From Rhodospirillaceae bacterium (GTDB lineage Bacteria; Pseudomonadota; Alphaproteobacteria; Rhodospirillales; UBA2165): a stretch of 64,000 nt of DNA. Position numbers and translations under genes: made by a program. How positions within the stretch are numbered: the stretch's first letter is position 1; every line of letters begins with the position of its first letter. This document shows, one piece after another, positions 7,791 to 18,043 of this stretch. Location: positions 1 through 64,000 of the forward strand of contig CANIGJ010000011.1 in NCBI GenBank assembly GCA_947467145.1, written 5' to 3'. The notes below the pieces were generated by a model. That model was given only the letters and a program-made list of their open reading frames with translations. It was not told where the DNA came from and did no database searches.

Positions 7791-8089
7791 TGTCAACGGC
7801 GGAGTAATTCCAGGCCAGTGTGGCGGAGTAAAAGCAGGCCAGTAGCGCGCGGCGGCGCTGACATGCAAAGGGGCCCGATCGGGCCCCTTTGCATGTCGTG
7901 AGCGGTTTTCCGGGGTTTAAGCCTCGGTGATCTCGCCGGTGTCGGGGTCGACGGTATCGCCGGCGCCCTGATTTTGCGCCGCCGTGGCTTCAGGGCGGCG
8001 GTTTCCGGTGGATTGCTTGAGGCGATAGCTGTCGCCATTCATGGTCAGGATGCTGACGTGGTGGGTGAGGCGGTCGAGCAGCGCCCGGG
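7791..8089 (-). mobile_element. istB: Second IS21-like remnant: right-end repeats and istB C-terminus
   Basis: TGTCAACGG at 7791 starts two 22-bp tandem terminal repeats (7798-7819 and 7822-7843, of the form GGCGGAGTAA...CAGGCCAGT, differing at three positions). This is the multiple-repeat architecture of IS21 ends. On the minus strand, 8089 to 7917 encodes ALLDRLTHHVSILTMNGDSY followed by RLKQSTGNRR, the C-terminus of IstB, ending at a stop at 7917. Upstream of the Ala at about 8089 the similarity stops. This element appears to have inserted its right end into the istB of the first element. Confidence 0.7.
7860..7897. terminator. 38-bp perfect palindrome between istB end and terminal repeats
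   Basis: A perfect 38-bp palindrome without a loop (each 19-base half runs GACATGCAAAG then GGGCCCGA). It lies 20 bases after the istB stop on the minus strand. As RNA it would fold into a very stable hairpin with a short U-containing arm. It may end istB transcription in the element or block outside transcription in both directions. Perfect symmetry in an otherwise decayed element is notable. Confidence 0.55.
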
Positions 8090-8222
8090 GTATAGGAAGT
8101 TCACCTTGCGCTGTCGCAACTGCGGCCACGCGAACACACGTCGTCTATAGTAACCGCGCCCAAGACCCAATGAGAGCACGGCTCATTTTCGGCGCAACGG
8201 ATTTAAAATCGATTTCATCGAT

Positions 8223-8243
8223 GTGGTACCATGGTGGTACCAC
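8223..8243. repeat. 9-bp inverted repeat GTGGTACCA/TGGTACCAC
   Basis: Two 9-base arms separated by TGG, about 65 bases downstream of the 3' end of the tRNA-Lys gene. It contains two KpnI-like GGTACC cores. It may be an old recombination or protein-binding site; nothing else supports a function. Confidence 0.4.
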
Positions 8244-8308
8244 TGCGGAAGTTGCGGCTATATAGCCGCCCCACCGCCCATATAACATATTGATTTTATT
8301 TGAGAATT

Positions 8309-8384
<76 letters not shown>

Positions 8385-8488
8385 GCGCCTAAGCGGAGGC
8401 GAGGGTATATCAACCGATTGCGGCCTTGTCGAGAGGCCAAAATGGCGGATTTCCGCGCCCCTGGCGGTCCCGCAGGGCCCCAGGGGAT

Positions 8489-9655
8489 TTAGAGGGTGTC
8501 GTCGGCCGACCCGGGCCCGAGGCGCACGTCGCGATGCACGTAAACGCACATCAAAAGGCCGAATCCGAACAGCAGGGTCAGCATCGAGGTCCCGCCGTAG
8601 GAAATCAGCGGCAAGGGCATGCCGACCACCGGAATCAGGCCCATCACCATGGCGATGTTCACGAACACCATGAAGAAGAACGACATGATGAAGCCCATGG
8701 CGAGCAGGCGGCCGAACTGGTTGCGGCAGCGCAGCGCGATGATGAAGCCATAGAGCAGGATCAGCAGATAGACCCCGAGCAGCGCCAGGCCGCCCGCCAT
8801 GCCGAATTCCTCGGCCAGCATGGTGAAGATGAAGTCGGTGTGCTTTTCCGGCAGGAACGACAAATGGCTTTGCGAGCCTTCGAGGTAGCCCTTGCCGAAG
8901 ATGCCGCCCGACCCGAGCGCGATCTTCGATTGCATGATGTGATAGCCAGTGCCGAGCGGGTCATGCTCCGGGTTCATGAAGGTCACCAGACGGGCGCGCT
9001 GATAATCGTGCAGCACGTATTTCCAGATCGGGAAGACCGCGGCCATGACGCCGAGGCCGCCCGTGATGAACATCCAAGCCTTGGCGCCGGCCAAGAACAG
9101 CATGGTGACGCCGCACACCAACAGGATCGTCGCAGTGCCGAGATCCGGCTGGCGCAGCACCAGCAAGGCCGGCACGAGCATCATCAACACCGGCACGACC
9201 AGATGCGTGATACGCCCCGCATCCTCGAGCCGGCTGGCATAGAAATAGCGCGCCAAGGCCATCAGGATCGTGATCTTCATCATTTCCGACGGCTGGATGC
9301 TGAGCCCGCCGATCACCAGCCAACGCTGCGCGCCCATACCGATATCGCCGGCGATCTCGACGACGATCAGCAAGAACAGCGCGATGCCGTACAGCAGATA
9401 GGAATAACGCAGCCAGAACCGGATATCGGTAACCGCCACGCCCAGCATGATGAGGATGCCGATGCACAAACGCGCCAATTGCCGGTCGGCCCACGGATCG
9501 ATATTGCCGCCGGCAGCCGAATAGAGCATGCCAACGCCGATCGAACCGGCGAGCGCGATCAACAGCACGAACGACCAATTGATCTGCCAGATGCGCTGCG
9601 CCAGCGTCATCTCCGGCATATTGGCCATGCGATGCGAGAGCAGGCGCCCGCTCAA
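8489..9655 (-). CDS. rodA: Rod shape-determining protein RodA (SEDS glycosyltransferase)
   Basis: A 388-residue polytopic membrane protein of the SEDS family, which polymerises lipid II glycan strands for lateral wall growth with PBP2. About ten transmembrane helices are visible. The family signatures include GAQRWL...QPSEMMKI, RQPDLGTATILL, the extracytoplasmic loop GSGGIFGKGYLEGSQSHLSFLPEKHTDFIF, and near the end GLIPVVGMPLPLISYGGTSM. The TTG start at 9655 overlaps the mrdA stop by 4 bases and has a strong GGAGGA 7 bases upstream, which argues for it over the ATG at 9628. It is the last gene of the mre operon. Confidence 0.96.
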   Translation of the reverse strand: MSGRLLSHRMANMPEMTLAQRIWQINWSFVLLIALAGSIGVGMLYSAAGGNIDPWADRQLARLCIGILIMLGVAVTDIRFWLRYSYLLYGIALFLLIVVEIAGDIGMGAQRWLVIGGLSIQPSEMMKITILMALARYFYASRLEDAGRITHLVVPVLMMLVPALLVLRQPDLGTATILLVCGVTMLFLAGAKAWMFITGGLGVMAAVFPIWKYVLHDYQRARLVTFMNPEHDPLGTGYHIMQSKIALGSGGIFGKGYLEGSQSHLSFLPEKHTDFIFTMLAEEFGMAGGLALLGVYLLILLYGFIIALRCRNQFGRLLAMGFIMSFFFMVFVNIAMVMGLIPVVGMPLPLISYGGTSMLTLLFGFGLLMCVYVHRDVRLGPGSADDTL

Positions 9656-11538
9656 CTTTCGTCCTCCGTCGCACGGCGCACGACATTGACCGGACGACCC
9701 GGCGACGGGTCGCGGCGTTGGACTTCGCGCAGGATATCGCGCGCGATCGGCGCCGCCGTAGTGGAACCCCCGCCGCCATGTTCGACGACGATCGAGCAGG
9801 CATAACGCGGCTCGTTCACCGGAGCGTAAGACACGAACAGCGCGTGATCGCGCTCGTGCCAGGGCAATTCCTCGTTCTTCAGCACGCGCGTCTCGCGTTC
9901 GGCCTTGGTGATGCGGCGCACCTGAACCGAGCCGGTCTTGCCGGCCATGGCGAAATTCGGATCGGTGATGCGCGCGCGATAGGCGGTGCCGCCCGGCGTA
10001 TTGACCACGGCGTACATGCCCTTCAGCACCATTTCGAGGTTCGCCGGCGCAATGCCCATATCCTCAAACTCGGGCGCCGGCGGCGCCGGCAGCACATTGC
10101 CGTCGAACGGTAGCACCGCCCGGGTCAGACGCGGCTTCACCGCACGGCCGCCGTTGGCGAGGCGCGCCGTCATGACGCAGAGCTGCAAGGGCGAGACCAG
10201 CATGGAGCCTTGCCCGATACCGGCGATCATGGTTTCGCCCTGCGTCCAGGCCTGACCGCGCACCGCGCGCTTCCACGCACGCGTCGGCATCAGGCCTTTT
10301 TTCTCGCCCGGCAGTTCGACATCGAGGATGGTGCCCAGGCCGAATTTTTCCGCCATCGCCGCGATGCGATCGATACCGACGCGGCGCGCGACCTCGTAGA
10401 AATACAGATCGCAGGAATTCATCAGGCCGCCGATGAGATCGAGGCTGCCGTGACCGCCTTTCGATTTCCAGCAATGAAACACCGCATCGCCGAGCTGCAC
10501 CTTGCCGCCGCATGAAATGCGCGTCGCCGGCGTGATCAGCCCGCGATCGAGGGCCGCCAAGGCGACGACCATCTTGAAGGTCGAACCCGGCGCATATAGA
10601 CCGGCAATGGCCTTATTGTTGAGCGGCGTGCGCGGATTGGACGAGAGGCTCTTCCACTCGTCCGCCGTCAGGCCGCGATTGAACGCATTGGGATCGAACG
10701 ACGGTGTCGACGCCATCGCCAGCACTTCGCCGGTATGGATATCCATCACCACGCAGGAGGCCGAATCCTCACCCATGCGCTGGGCAACGAATTTCTGTAG
10801 TTCGAGATCGATCGTGAGGCGCGCTTCGGCGCCCGGCAATCCTTCGACCCGTTCCAGTTCGCGGATCTCGCGCCCGAAAGCATTGACCTCGACCTGGCTG
10901 GTGCCGCCCCGGCCGCGCAGCGCCACGTCGAGCGTCTTTTCGATGCCGGACTTGCCGATACGAAAGCCCGGCAGTTCGAGCAACGGATCGCCGGTCTGTT
11001 CGGCTTCCGACACGCCGGACACGTAACCCAGCACGGGCGCCACGGCGGCGGCATCCGGATAGAAACGGCTTTCACCGACATCGATGGTGATACCCGGCAA
11101 GGACGGCGCGTTCACTTCGATACGCGCGACTTTTTCCCATTCGAGATTTTCGCGTACGATCATCGGCAGGAAGCGGCGCCGACGCTTGATGTCGCGCAGG
11201 ATCTTCTGACGTTCCTTGTCGTTGATCGGAATGATCTCGGCCAGGGTATCGAGCGTCTTCTCGATGTCCTTGGTGTTTTCCGGCGTCAGCAGGACGCGAT
11301 AGTTCTGCTGATTGACCGCCATCGGCACGCCGAAGCGATCGACGATGCGGCCGCGACGCGGCGCCAGCAGCTTGAAGTTGATGCGGTTGTCTTCGGCCAA
11401 CATGCGGTATTTGTCGGCCTCGATCACCTGCAAGTAATACATGCGCGCGGCCAGCGCTGAGAACAGCGTGATCTGGCTGCCGAACAACAGCGCCGAGCGG
11501 CGGCTGAAGGAATAATACTGATCGTTGTCGCGCTGCAT
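9652..11538 (-). CDS. mrdA: Penicillin-binding protein 2 (peptidoglycan transpeptidase)
   Basis: A 628-residue class B PBP that cross-links peptidoglycan during elongation as RodA's partner. One N-terminal transmembrane helix (about residues 15-37) anchors it, with the bulk in the periplasm. The dimerisation/pedestal domain starts at APRRGRIVDRFG. The transpeptidase domain carries the active-site motif S319-T-F-K (PGSTFKMV), the second motif S-C-D near 375 (PBP2s often have S-x-D rather than S-x-N), and K-T-G in MAGKTGSVQV. It starts 13 bases after mreD and overlaps rodA by 4 bases, so it belongs to the same transcription unit. Confidence 0.97.
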   Translation of the reverse strand: MQRDNDQYYSFSRRSALLFGSQITLFSALAARMYYLQVIEADKYRMLAEDNRINFKLLAPRRGRIVDRFGVPMAVNQQNYRVLLTPENTKDIEKTLDTLAEIIPINDKERQKILRDIKRRRRFLPMIVRENLEWEKVARIEVNAPSLPGITIDVGESRFYPDAAAVAPVLGYVSGVSEAEQTGDPLLELPGFRIGKSGIEKTLDVALRGRGGTSQVEVNAFGREIRELERVEGLPGAEARLTIDLELQKFVAQRMGEDSASCVVMDIHTGEVLAMASTPSFDPNAFNRGLTADEWKSLSSNPRTPLNNKAIAGLYAPGSTFKMVVALAALDRGLITPATRISCGGKVQLGDAVFHCWKSKGGHGSLDLIGGLMNSCDLYFYEVARRVGIDRIAAMAEKFGLGTILDVELPGEKKGLMPTRAWKRAVRGQAWTQGETMIAGIGQGSMLVSPLQLCVMTARLANGGRAVKPRLTRAVLPFDGNVLPAPPAPEFEDMGIAPANLEMVLKGMYAVVNTPGGTAYRARITDPNFAMAGKTGSVQVRRITKAERETRVLKNEELPWHERDHALFVSYAPVNEPRYACSIVVEHGGGGSTTAAPIARDILREVQRRDPSPGRPVNVVRRATEDES

Positions 11539-11551
11539 CTGGCTCAGGCCA

Positions 11552-12067
11552 TCATCGTTCGATGAGCAGCGCTTGCTGCCATTTCATGAAGATCCAGGCG
11601 ATCAACGGAAACGATCCGACCGAGACGAGATACTGGAACCACACCGCGCGGAAATTGAGCAAGGTGAGATGCCACAGACTGGCCAACAGCCAGCCTTCGA
11701 TTGCGGCGCCGAAACCGATGATGGCGAAGCCGAACCAATAGATGAGGAAGGACTTGCCGGCGATGAACCGGCGCTGGGTCAGCGCGATGCCATAGACGCT
11801 GAGGAACACGACGGCAGACAGGCCGACCGGTGCGCCCGACAACAGATCGTGAAGGACGCCGATGGCGAAGACCGCCGACAGCGGCAGCAGGTTCGGCCGA
11901 TAGATCGCCCAGTGATAGACCGACATGGCGGCCAGGGCCGGCACCACCGGCGCGAAGCCGGGCAACGGCAGCGGCACGACGGAGAGCAAAACGAGCGCGA
12001 GCGAGATCAGGAACGGAGTGACACTCCGCGCCGACTGATCGATCCTCTGCCAAAACGCGACGTTCAC
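11552..12067 (-). CDS. mreD: Rod shape-determining protein MreD
   Basis: A small, very hydrophobic inner-membrane protein with five or six helices, part of the MreBCD-RodA-PBP2 elongation complex. Recognisable features are the YRPNLLP segment and GLLHD-like GVLHDLLSGAPVGLSAVVFLSVY. The frame is open further upstream to a GTG at 12118 (188 aa). I prefer the GTG at 12067 (171 aa) because AGAGAGAC lies just before it and MNVAFWQRID is a more typical MreD start. It sits between mreC and mrdA on the same strand. Confidence 0.9.
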   Translation of the reverse strand: MNVAFWQRIDQSARSVTPFLISLALVLLSVVPLPLPGFAPVVPALAAMSVYHWAIYRPNLLPLSAVFAIGVLHDLLSGAPVGLSAVVFLSVYGIALTQRRFIAGKSFLIYWFGFAIIGFGAAIEGWLLASLWHLTLLNFRAVWFQYLVSVGSFPLIAWIFMKWQQALLIER

Positions 12068-12139
12068 GCCATTGTCTCTCTTAGACGTCTCACTGGGGCG
12101 CCGCGCTGAGCGCCGCACCCGGGCTACAAGCTTACGCGT

Positions 12140-13009
12140 CTATTCGTTCTTGTCCGGCAGATGCCGGTCGACCAGACCGTCCAATCCGAAATCGCCGATC
12201 CGCACATATTCCAGGCGGTCGTAATCGGCGAACAACTGGACTTCGATCGTACTATCCGTGACCGATGCGACAACGCCGACGGGCAAACCCGGCGGGAACG
12301 CACCGCCGTCACCCGAGGTGACGATACGTTCGGATGGCGTGACGCGCGTACCCGGCGTCACAAACACCAAGCGCGGCCGATTGACGTTGCCGCCGACCAG
12401 CAGGGCGCGGGCGCGCGCCGATTCCAGCATGACCGGCACGCGGCTGCTGACATCGGTCAGCAACAGCACGCGCGACGCATGGCTGGACACATCCGCAACG
12501 CGGCCGATGAAGCCGGAATCGCCGAGCACCGCTTGGCCCTTGCGTACGCCGTGGGTTGAACCCGCATTCAAGACGATGGAATTGCCGTAGGTGCCGCGTG
12601 CCGAGGCAATGACGCGGGCCGAGATATAACTGGCCTGGGCTTCGGGCACGACTTGAAGCAATTTCGACAACGCCACATTGTCGGCCTGCAGCTTGCGCGC
12701 CGCCGTCTGCCACTGCAGCAGCCGCGCGTTTTCTTCACGCAGCTTTTCGTTCTCGGCACGCATGTCGATGGCGGCATTGGCGCCGTCCACCATATTGGAC
12801 ATGGTCTGGATCGGGCGCGACAAGGCACCCAGGATAGGAGCCGCGACATTGATCACTTCGCCGCGCATCTTATCGACGATCACGGTATCGATCTTGCCGA
12901 CCAGCATGAGGCCGAACGCGGCCACGATGAGGCCGAGATAGGTGAACCTCTGCACGAGGCTCTTCAGCGGCTGCGCGATGCGCAGAATTGTGCTCGGACG
13001 CTGGTCCAT
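12140..13009 (-). CDS. mreC: Rod shape-determining protein MreC
   Basis: A 289-residue bitopic protein: a short cytoplasmic N-terminus and one transmembrane helix at about residues 25-45. A coiled coil (AAIDMRAENEKLREENARLLQWQTAARKL, about 95-125) precedes the two beta-barrel lobes of the periplasmic domain. Conserved MreC patterns are RVIASARGTYGNSIVLNAGSTHGVRKGQAVL and GFIGRVADVSSHASRVLLLTD. It dimerises in the periplasm and activates PBP2. It follows mreB by about 90 bases. Confidence 0.95.
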   Translation of the reverse strand: MDQRPSTILRIAQPLKSLVQRFTYLGLIVAAFGLMLVGKIDTVIVDKMRGEVINVAAPILGALSRPIQTMSNMVDGANAAIDMRAENEKLREENARLLQWQTAARKLQADNVALSKLLQVVPEAQASYISARVIASARGTYGNSIVLNAGSTHGVRKGQAVLGDSGFIGRVADVSSHASRVLLLTDVSSRVPVMLESARARALLVGGNVNRPRLVFVTPGTRVTPSERIVTSGDGGAFPPGLPVGVVASVTDSTIEVQLFADYDRLEYVRIGDFGLDGLVDRHLPDKNE

Positions 13010-13100
13010 TCTTGCTCCAGCGACGCCCTACACGGACGAGGAAACAGAACCCCGGAAAGGTTCGGCGACTAATTCCCCCTGCCCGACGCGCGTCGGGTGA

Positions 13101-14277
<1,177 letters not shown>

Positions 14278-15834
14278 TCATGCGGAGAGGGCGGACGGCG
14301 CTGTCTTTTGCCGCTTCACCAGCAGCTTGTTCAGCGCGTTCACATAAGCCTTGGTCGACGCCACCATTGTGTCGGTGTCGGCGCCTTGGCCGTTCACGGA
14401 TTTGCCGTTCTCTTCCAGACGTACCGTGACTTCGGCCTGGGCATCGGTGCCCTGGGTCACGGCATGCACCTGGTAGAGCTGCAAGTTAGCTTTATGCGGC
14501 ACCAGCGCCTTGACGGCGTTGAAGGCCGCATCGATCGGTCCGTCGCCGACAGCACTGGCGCGCTTCACCTCGCCATCGATCTCCAATTCCAATTCGGCCT
14601 TGGGGTTGCGATGGTTGGTGCCGCACAGCACTTCGAACGACACGACCTTGATACGATCGTTGGTGCGCACGACGGTATCGTCGACCAAGGCCGCGATATC
14701 TTCGTCGAACACGTCTTTTTTCAGATCGGCGAGATCCTTGAAGCGCTTGAAAGCGTCGTTCAACGCATTGTCGCCGAGGTCGTAGCCCAAATCCTTCAGC
14801 TTCTCACGGAAGGCATGACGGCCCGAGTGTTTACCCAAAACCAGTTTCGATTCCGTTAAGCCGACCGATTCCGGCGTCATGATCTCGTAGGTCTGGGAAT
14901 TCTTCAGCATACCATCTTGGTGGATGCCCGATTCATGCGCGAAGGCGTTGGCGCCGACGATCGCCTTGTTGGGCTGCACCACGAAACCGGTCGTGCCGGA
15001 CACCAAGCGCGAGGCCTTGGTGATGTGCTCGGTTTTGACGTTGCTGACGTAAGGCAAATAGTCCTGGCGCGTCTTCAACGCCATCACGATCTCTTCCATC
15101 GCCGCGTTGCCGGCACGTTCGCCGAGCCCGTTGATCGTGCATTCGACCTGACGCGCACCGGCCTTCACAGCAGCCAATGAATTCGCGACAGCCAAGCCCA
15201 GATCGTTGTGGCAATGCACCGAGATGATGGCCTTGTCGATGTTCGGTACGCGGTTCTTCAACATCGTGATGAGGGCGGCGAACTCTTCCGGGATCGCATA
15301 GCCGACGGTGTCCGGAATATTAATTGTCGTCGCACCCGCACGGATCGCCGCTTCGACGCAACGGCACAAGAAATCGTGCTCGGTGCGCGAACCGTCTTCC
15401 GGCGACCATTCGATATCGTCGGTGAACTTGCGGGCATAGGTGATGCTGTCGATCAGCAGGTTATAAACCTGCTCCGGCTCCATCTGCAGCTTGTACTTCA
15501 TGTGCAGCGGGCTGGTGGACAGGAACGTGTGGATGCGGCCGCGCTTCGCCGGCTTCAACGCATCGGCCGCGCGTTCAATGTCCGCATGGCTGGCGCGTGC
15601 TAAACCGCACACGGTCGAATTCTTGACGAGCTTGGCGATCTCGTTGACCGCTTCGAAGTCGCCGGGCGAGGCAATCGGAAAGCCGGCTTCGATCACGTCG
15701 ACGCCCATCTCTTCGAGGACTTCGGCGATGCGCAGCTTTTCGTGCAGGTTCATGGATGCGCCTGGCGACTGTTCGCCGTCGCGCATGGTGGTATCGAAAA
15801 TGATGACTCGATTGGAGTCGGACATGGTGCTCAT
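14278..15834 (-). CDS. leuA: 2-isopropylmalate synthase
   Basis: A 518-residue LeuA that condenses acetyl-CoA and 2-oxoisovalerate in the first committed step of leucine synthesis. The catalytic TIM barrel starts with FDTTMRDGEQSPG (residues 14-26). It carries the metal-binding H-C-H-N-D-L-G motif and GLGERAGNAAMEE. SGIHQDGMLK and the LGKHSGRHAF motif follow in the linker. The C-terminal ~130 residues are the LeuA dimer regulatory domain that binds leucine for feedback control. The length matches the long (type 1) form. AGAGG precedes the ATG at 15834. The upstream gap to ilvC is unusually long and holds dyad-symmetric elements. Confidence 0.97.
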   Translation of the reverse strand: MSTMSDSNRVIIFDTTMRDGEQSPGASMNLHEKLRIAEVLEEMGVDVIEAGFPIASPGDFEAVNEIAKLVKNSTVCGLARASHADIERAADALKPAKRGRIHTFLSTSPLHMKYKLQMEPEQVYNLLIDSITYARKFTDDIEWSPEDGSRTEHDFLCRCVEAAIRAGATTINIPDTVGYAIPEEFAALITMLKNRVPNIDKAIISVHCHNDLGLAVANSLAAVKAGARQVECTINGLGERAGNAAMEEIVMALKTRQDYLPYVSNVKTEHITKASRLVSGTTGFVVQPNKAIVGANAFAHESGIHQDGMLKNSQTYEIMTPESVGLTESKLVLGKHSGRHAFREKLKDLGYDLGDNALNDAFKRFKDLADLKKDVFDEDIAALVDDTVVRTNDRIKVVSFEVLCGTNHRNPKAELELEIDGEVKRASAVGDGPIDAAFNAVKALVPHKANLQLYQVHAVTQGTDAQAEVTVRLEENGKSVNGQGADTDTMVASTKAYVNALNKLLVKRQKTAPSALSA

Positions 15835-16088
15835 TGGAATAGACCTCTGGTCATAGAATTGACGACATAGGCGAAATCATTCCCCCAAATGCGCGCGAGG
15901 TATCCCGCGGCCCGCATTCAGGGGTGCCTAAGTCGAAGGGTCCGACCAGCCAGAGCGCCGATGGTAACGCCGCCAATGACGCAAACGCGGAATGCCATGC
16001 CCGTCAGGGCACGCGTCTCGCGCTTTTCCATCGTCATCAACTGCCACGCCATTGACGTGAACCCGTTTGAGGTGAGCACCAGTGGTAA

Positions 16089-16110
16089 AACTATTTAGCA
16101 TCAAATAGTT
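16089..16110. promoter_or_regulatory. Dyad AACTATTT-6-AAATAGTT, possible operator
   Basis: Two 8-base arms with a 6-base spacer (AGCATC), imperfectly extended outward by GGT.../...ACC. It lies about 255 bases upstream of leuA in AT-rich DNA. The size and symmetry suit a dimeric repressor, but no regulator gene is adjacent. Confidence 0.45.
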
Positions 16111-16258
16111 CACCAAACTTTACGATCCAACTCCTGAGCTGAGCGTTGCCTGTGCCAACAAGAGTAGATCGTATGAGAACGACAATAGCCGCAATCCTGC
16201 GGCAATACGACTGGAAAAATGAGGATTTGAGCGAAAAAACCAAACTTTTTCCGCTCAC

Positions 16259-16295
16259 TAACTCCGTACGTAGGTAATAACTACGTACGGAGTTA
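16259..16295. repeat. 15-bp perfect inverted repeat behind ilvC
   Basis: Arms TAACTCCGTACGTAG and CTACGTACGGAGTTA enclose the 7-base loop GTAATAA. It starts 55 bases after the ilvC stop codon on the minus strand. The transcript would carry the hairpin, and then, after about 12 bases, a U-rich stretch (AAAAAGTTTGGTTTTTT). A role as ilvC terminator is plausible, but the gap to the U-run is long and the stem is not GC-rich at its foot. A related half-element, AACTACGTATGTAG, occurs at about 16322-16335 next to the ilvC stop. Confidence 0.6.
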
Positions 16296-16349
16296 AGAGG
16301 GTTTCAGGGCCTTAAGCGCGAAACTACGTATGTAGATATCGGCTAGTAT

Positions 16350-17402
<1,053 letters not shown>

Positions 17403-17431
17403 TCACATCGAGCGGCGAATTTGCGGCCCGT

Positions 17432-18037
17432 TTACATTCCCGCATCGCCGCGCGCAATGGCGACGATTCCCGTCCGCGAAATATCGGCCAGGCCGAGCGG
17501 ACGCATGAGTTCAATGAACGCATTCAGTTTTTCGCTCGATCCGGTGATTTCGAACACGAACGAGCGGTTGGTGGAATCGACGACCTGGGCGCGGAAAATG
17601 TCGGCCACGCGTAGCGCTTCGACGCGCGCCTCGCCGGACCCGACCACTTTGATCAGGCCCATTTCGCGTTGCACGGACGGCCCATCGGCGGTCAGGTTCG
17701 CGACCTTGCGCACCGGCACGAGACGATCCAACTGCGCGCGGATCTGTTCGATGATCTGCGGCGTGCCGGACGTCACAACCGTGATCTTGGACAGATGCTC
17801 ACCGCCGTCGACCTCGGACACGGTCAGGCTTTCGATGTTGTAGCCGCGCCCGGAAAACAATCCGACGACGCGATGCAACACGCCCGCCTCGTTATCGACG
17901 AGAACGGAGAAGGTGTGCTCCTGCGCGTCCGCGTTCTTCGCCGACGCGGATGTCTTCGAGTTGCCTTGCGGCGCCTTGTTGGTTTTGTCGTACGCGCTGT
18001 CGGGCGCGCGCGGGCTACTGCGACGTCTATCGGCCAT
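17432..18037 (-). CDS. ilvN: Acetolactate synthase small (regulatory) subunit
   Basis: A 201-residue subunit. A Ser/Ala/Lys-rich N-terminal tail of about 40 residues, probably disordered, precedes the ACT domain (HTFSVLVDNEAGVLHRVVGLFSGRGYNIESLTV) that binds valine for feedback inhibition. The C-terminal ACT-like domain follows from about residue 115. The tail makes it longer than the usual ~165 residues, and an internal start is possible. It sits 6 bases after ilvI in the same operon. Confidence 0.95.
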   Translation of the reverse strand: MADRRRSSPRAPDSAYDKTNKAPQGNSKTSASAKNADAQEHTFSVLVDNEAGVLHRVVGLFSGRGYNIESLTVSEVDGGEHLSKITVVTSGTPQIIEQIRAQLDRLVPVRKVANLTADGPSVQREMGLIKVVGSGEARVEALRVADIFRAQVVDSTNRSFVFEITGSSEKLNAFIELMRPLGLADISRTGIVAIARGDAGM

Positions 18038-18043
18038 AATTCG

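Larger units (their letters stand above)
15835..16349. other. Intergenic region between ilvC and leuA
   Basis: About 515 bases, clearly AT-richer in its right half (16080-16350) than its flanks. It contains two inverted repeats, listed separately, and should hold the leuA promoter. A 37-codon frame on the minus strand (ATG near 16032, starting MEKRETRALTG) lies where a leader peptide could be, but it has no run of leucine codons. A 35-codon plus-strand frame starts near 16173 (MRTTIAAILRQYDW). Neither can be supported as a gene. Confidence 0.5.

Noticed and set aside
8140..8308. Integrase gene next to tRNA-Lys
   Set aside because: None of the six frames gives integrase motifs. Only short inverted repeats are seen.
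15920..16032. Leader peptide controlling leuA by attenuation
   Set aside because: The 37-codon frame has no leucine run, and I could not draw a convincing terminator/antiterminator pair.
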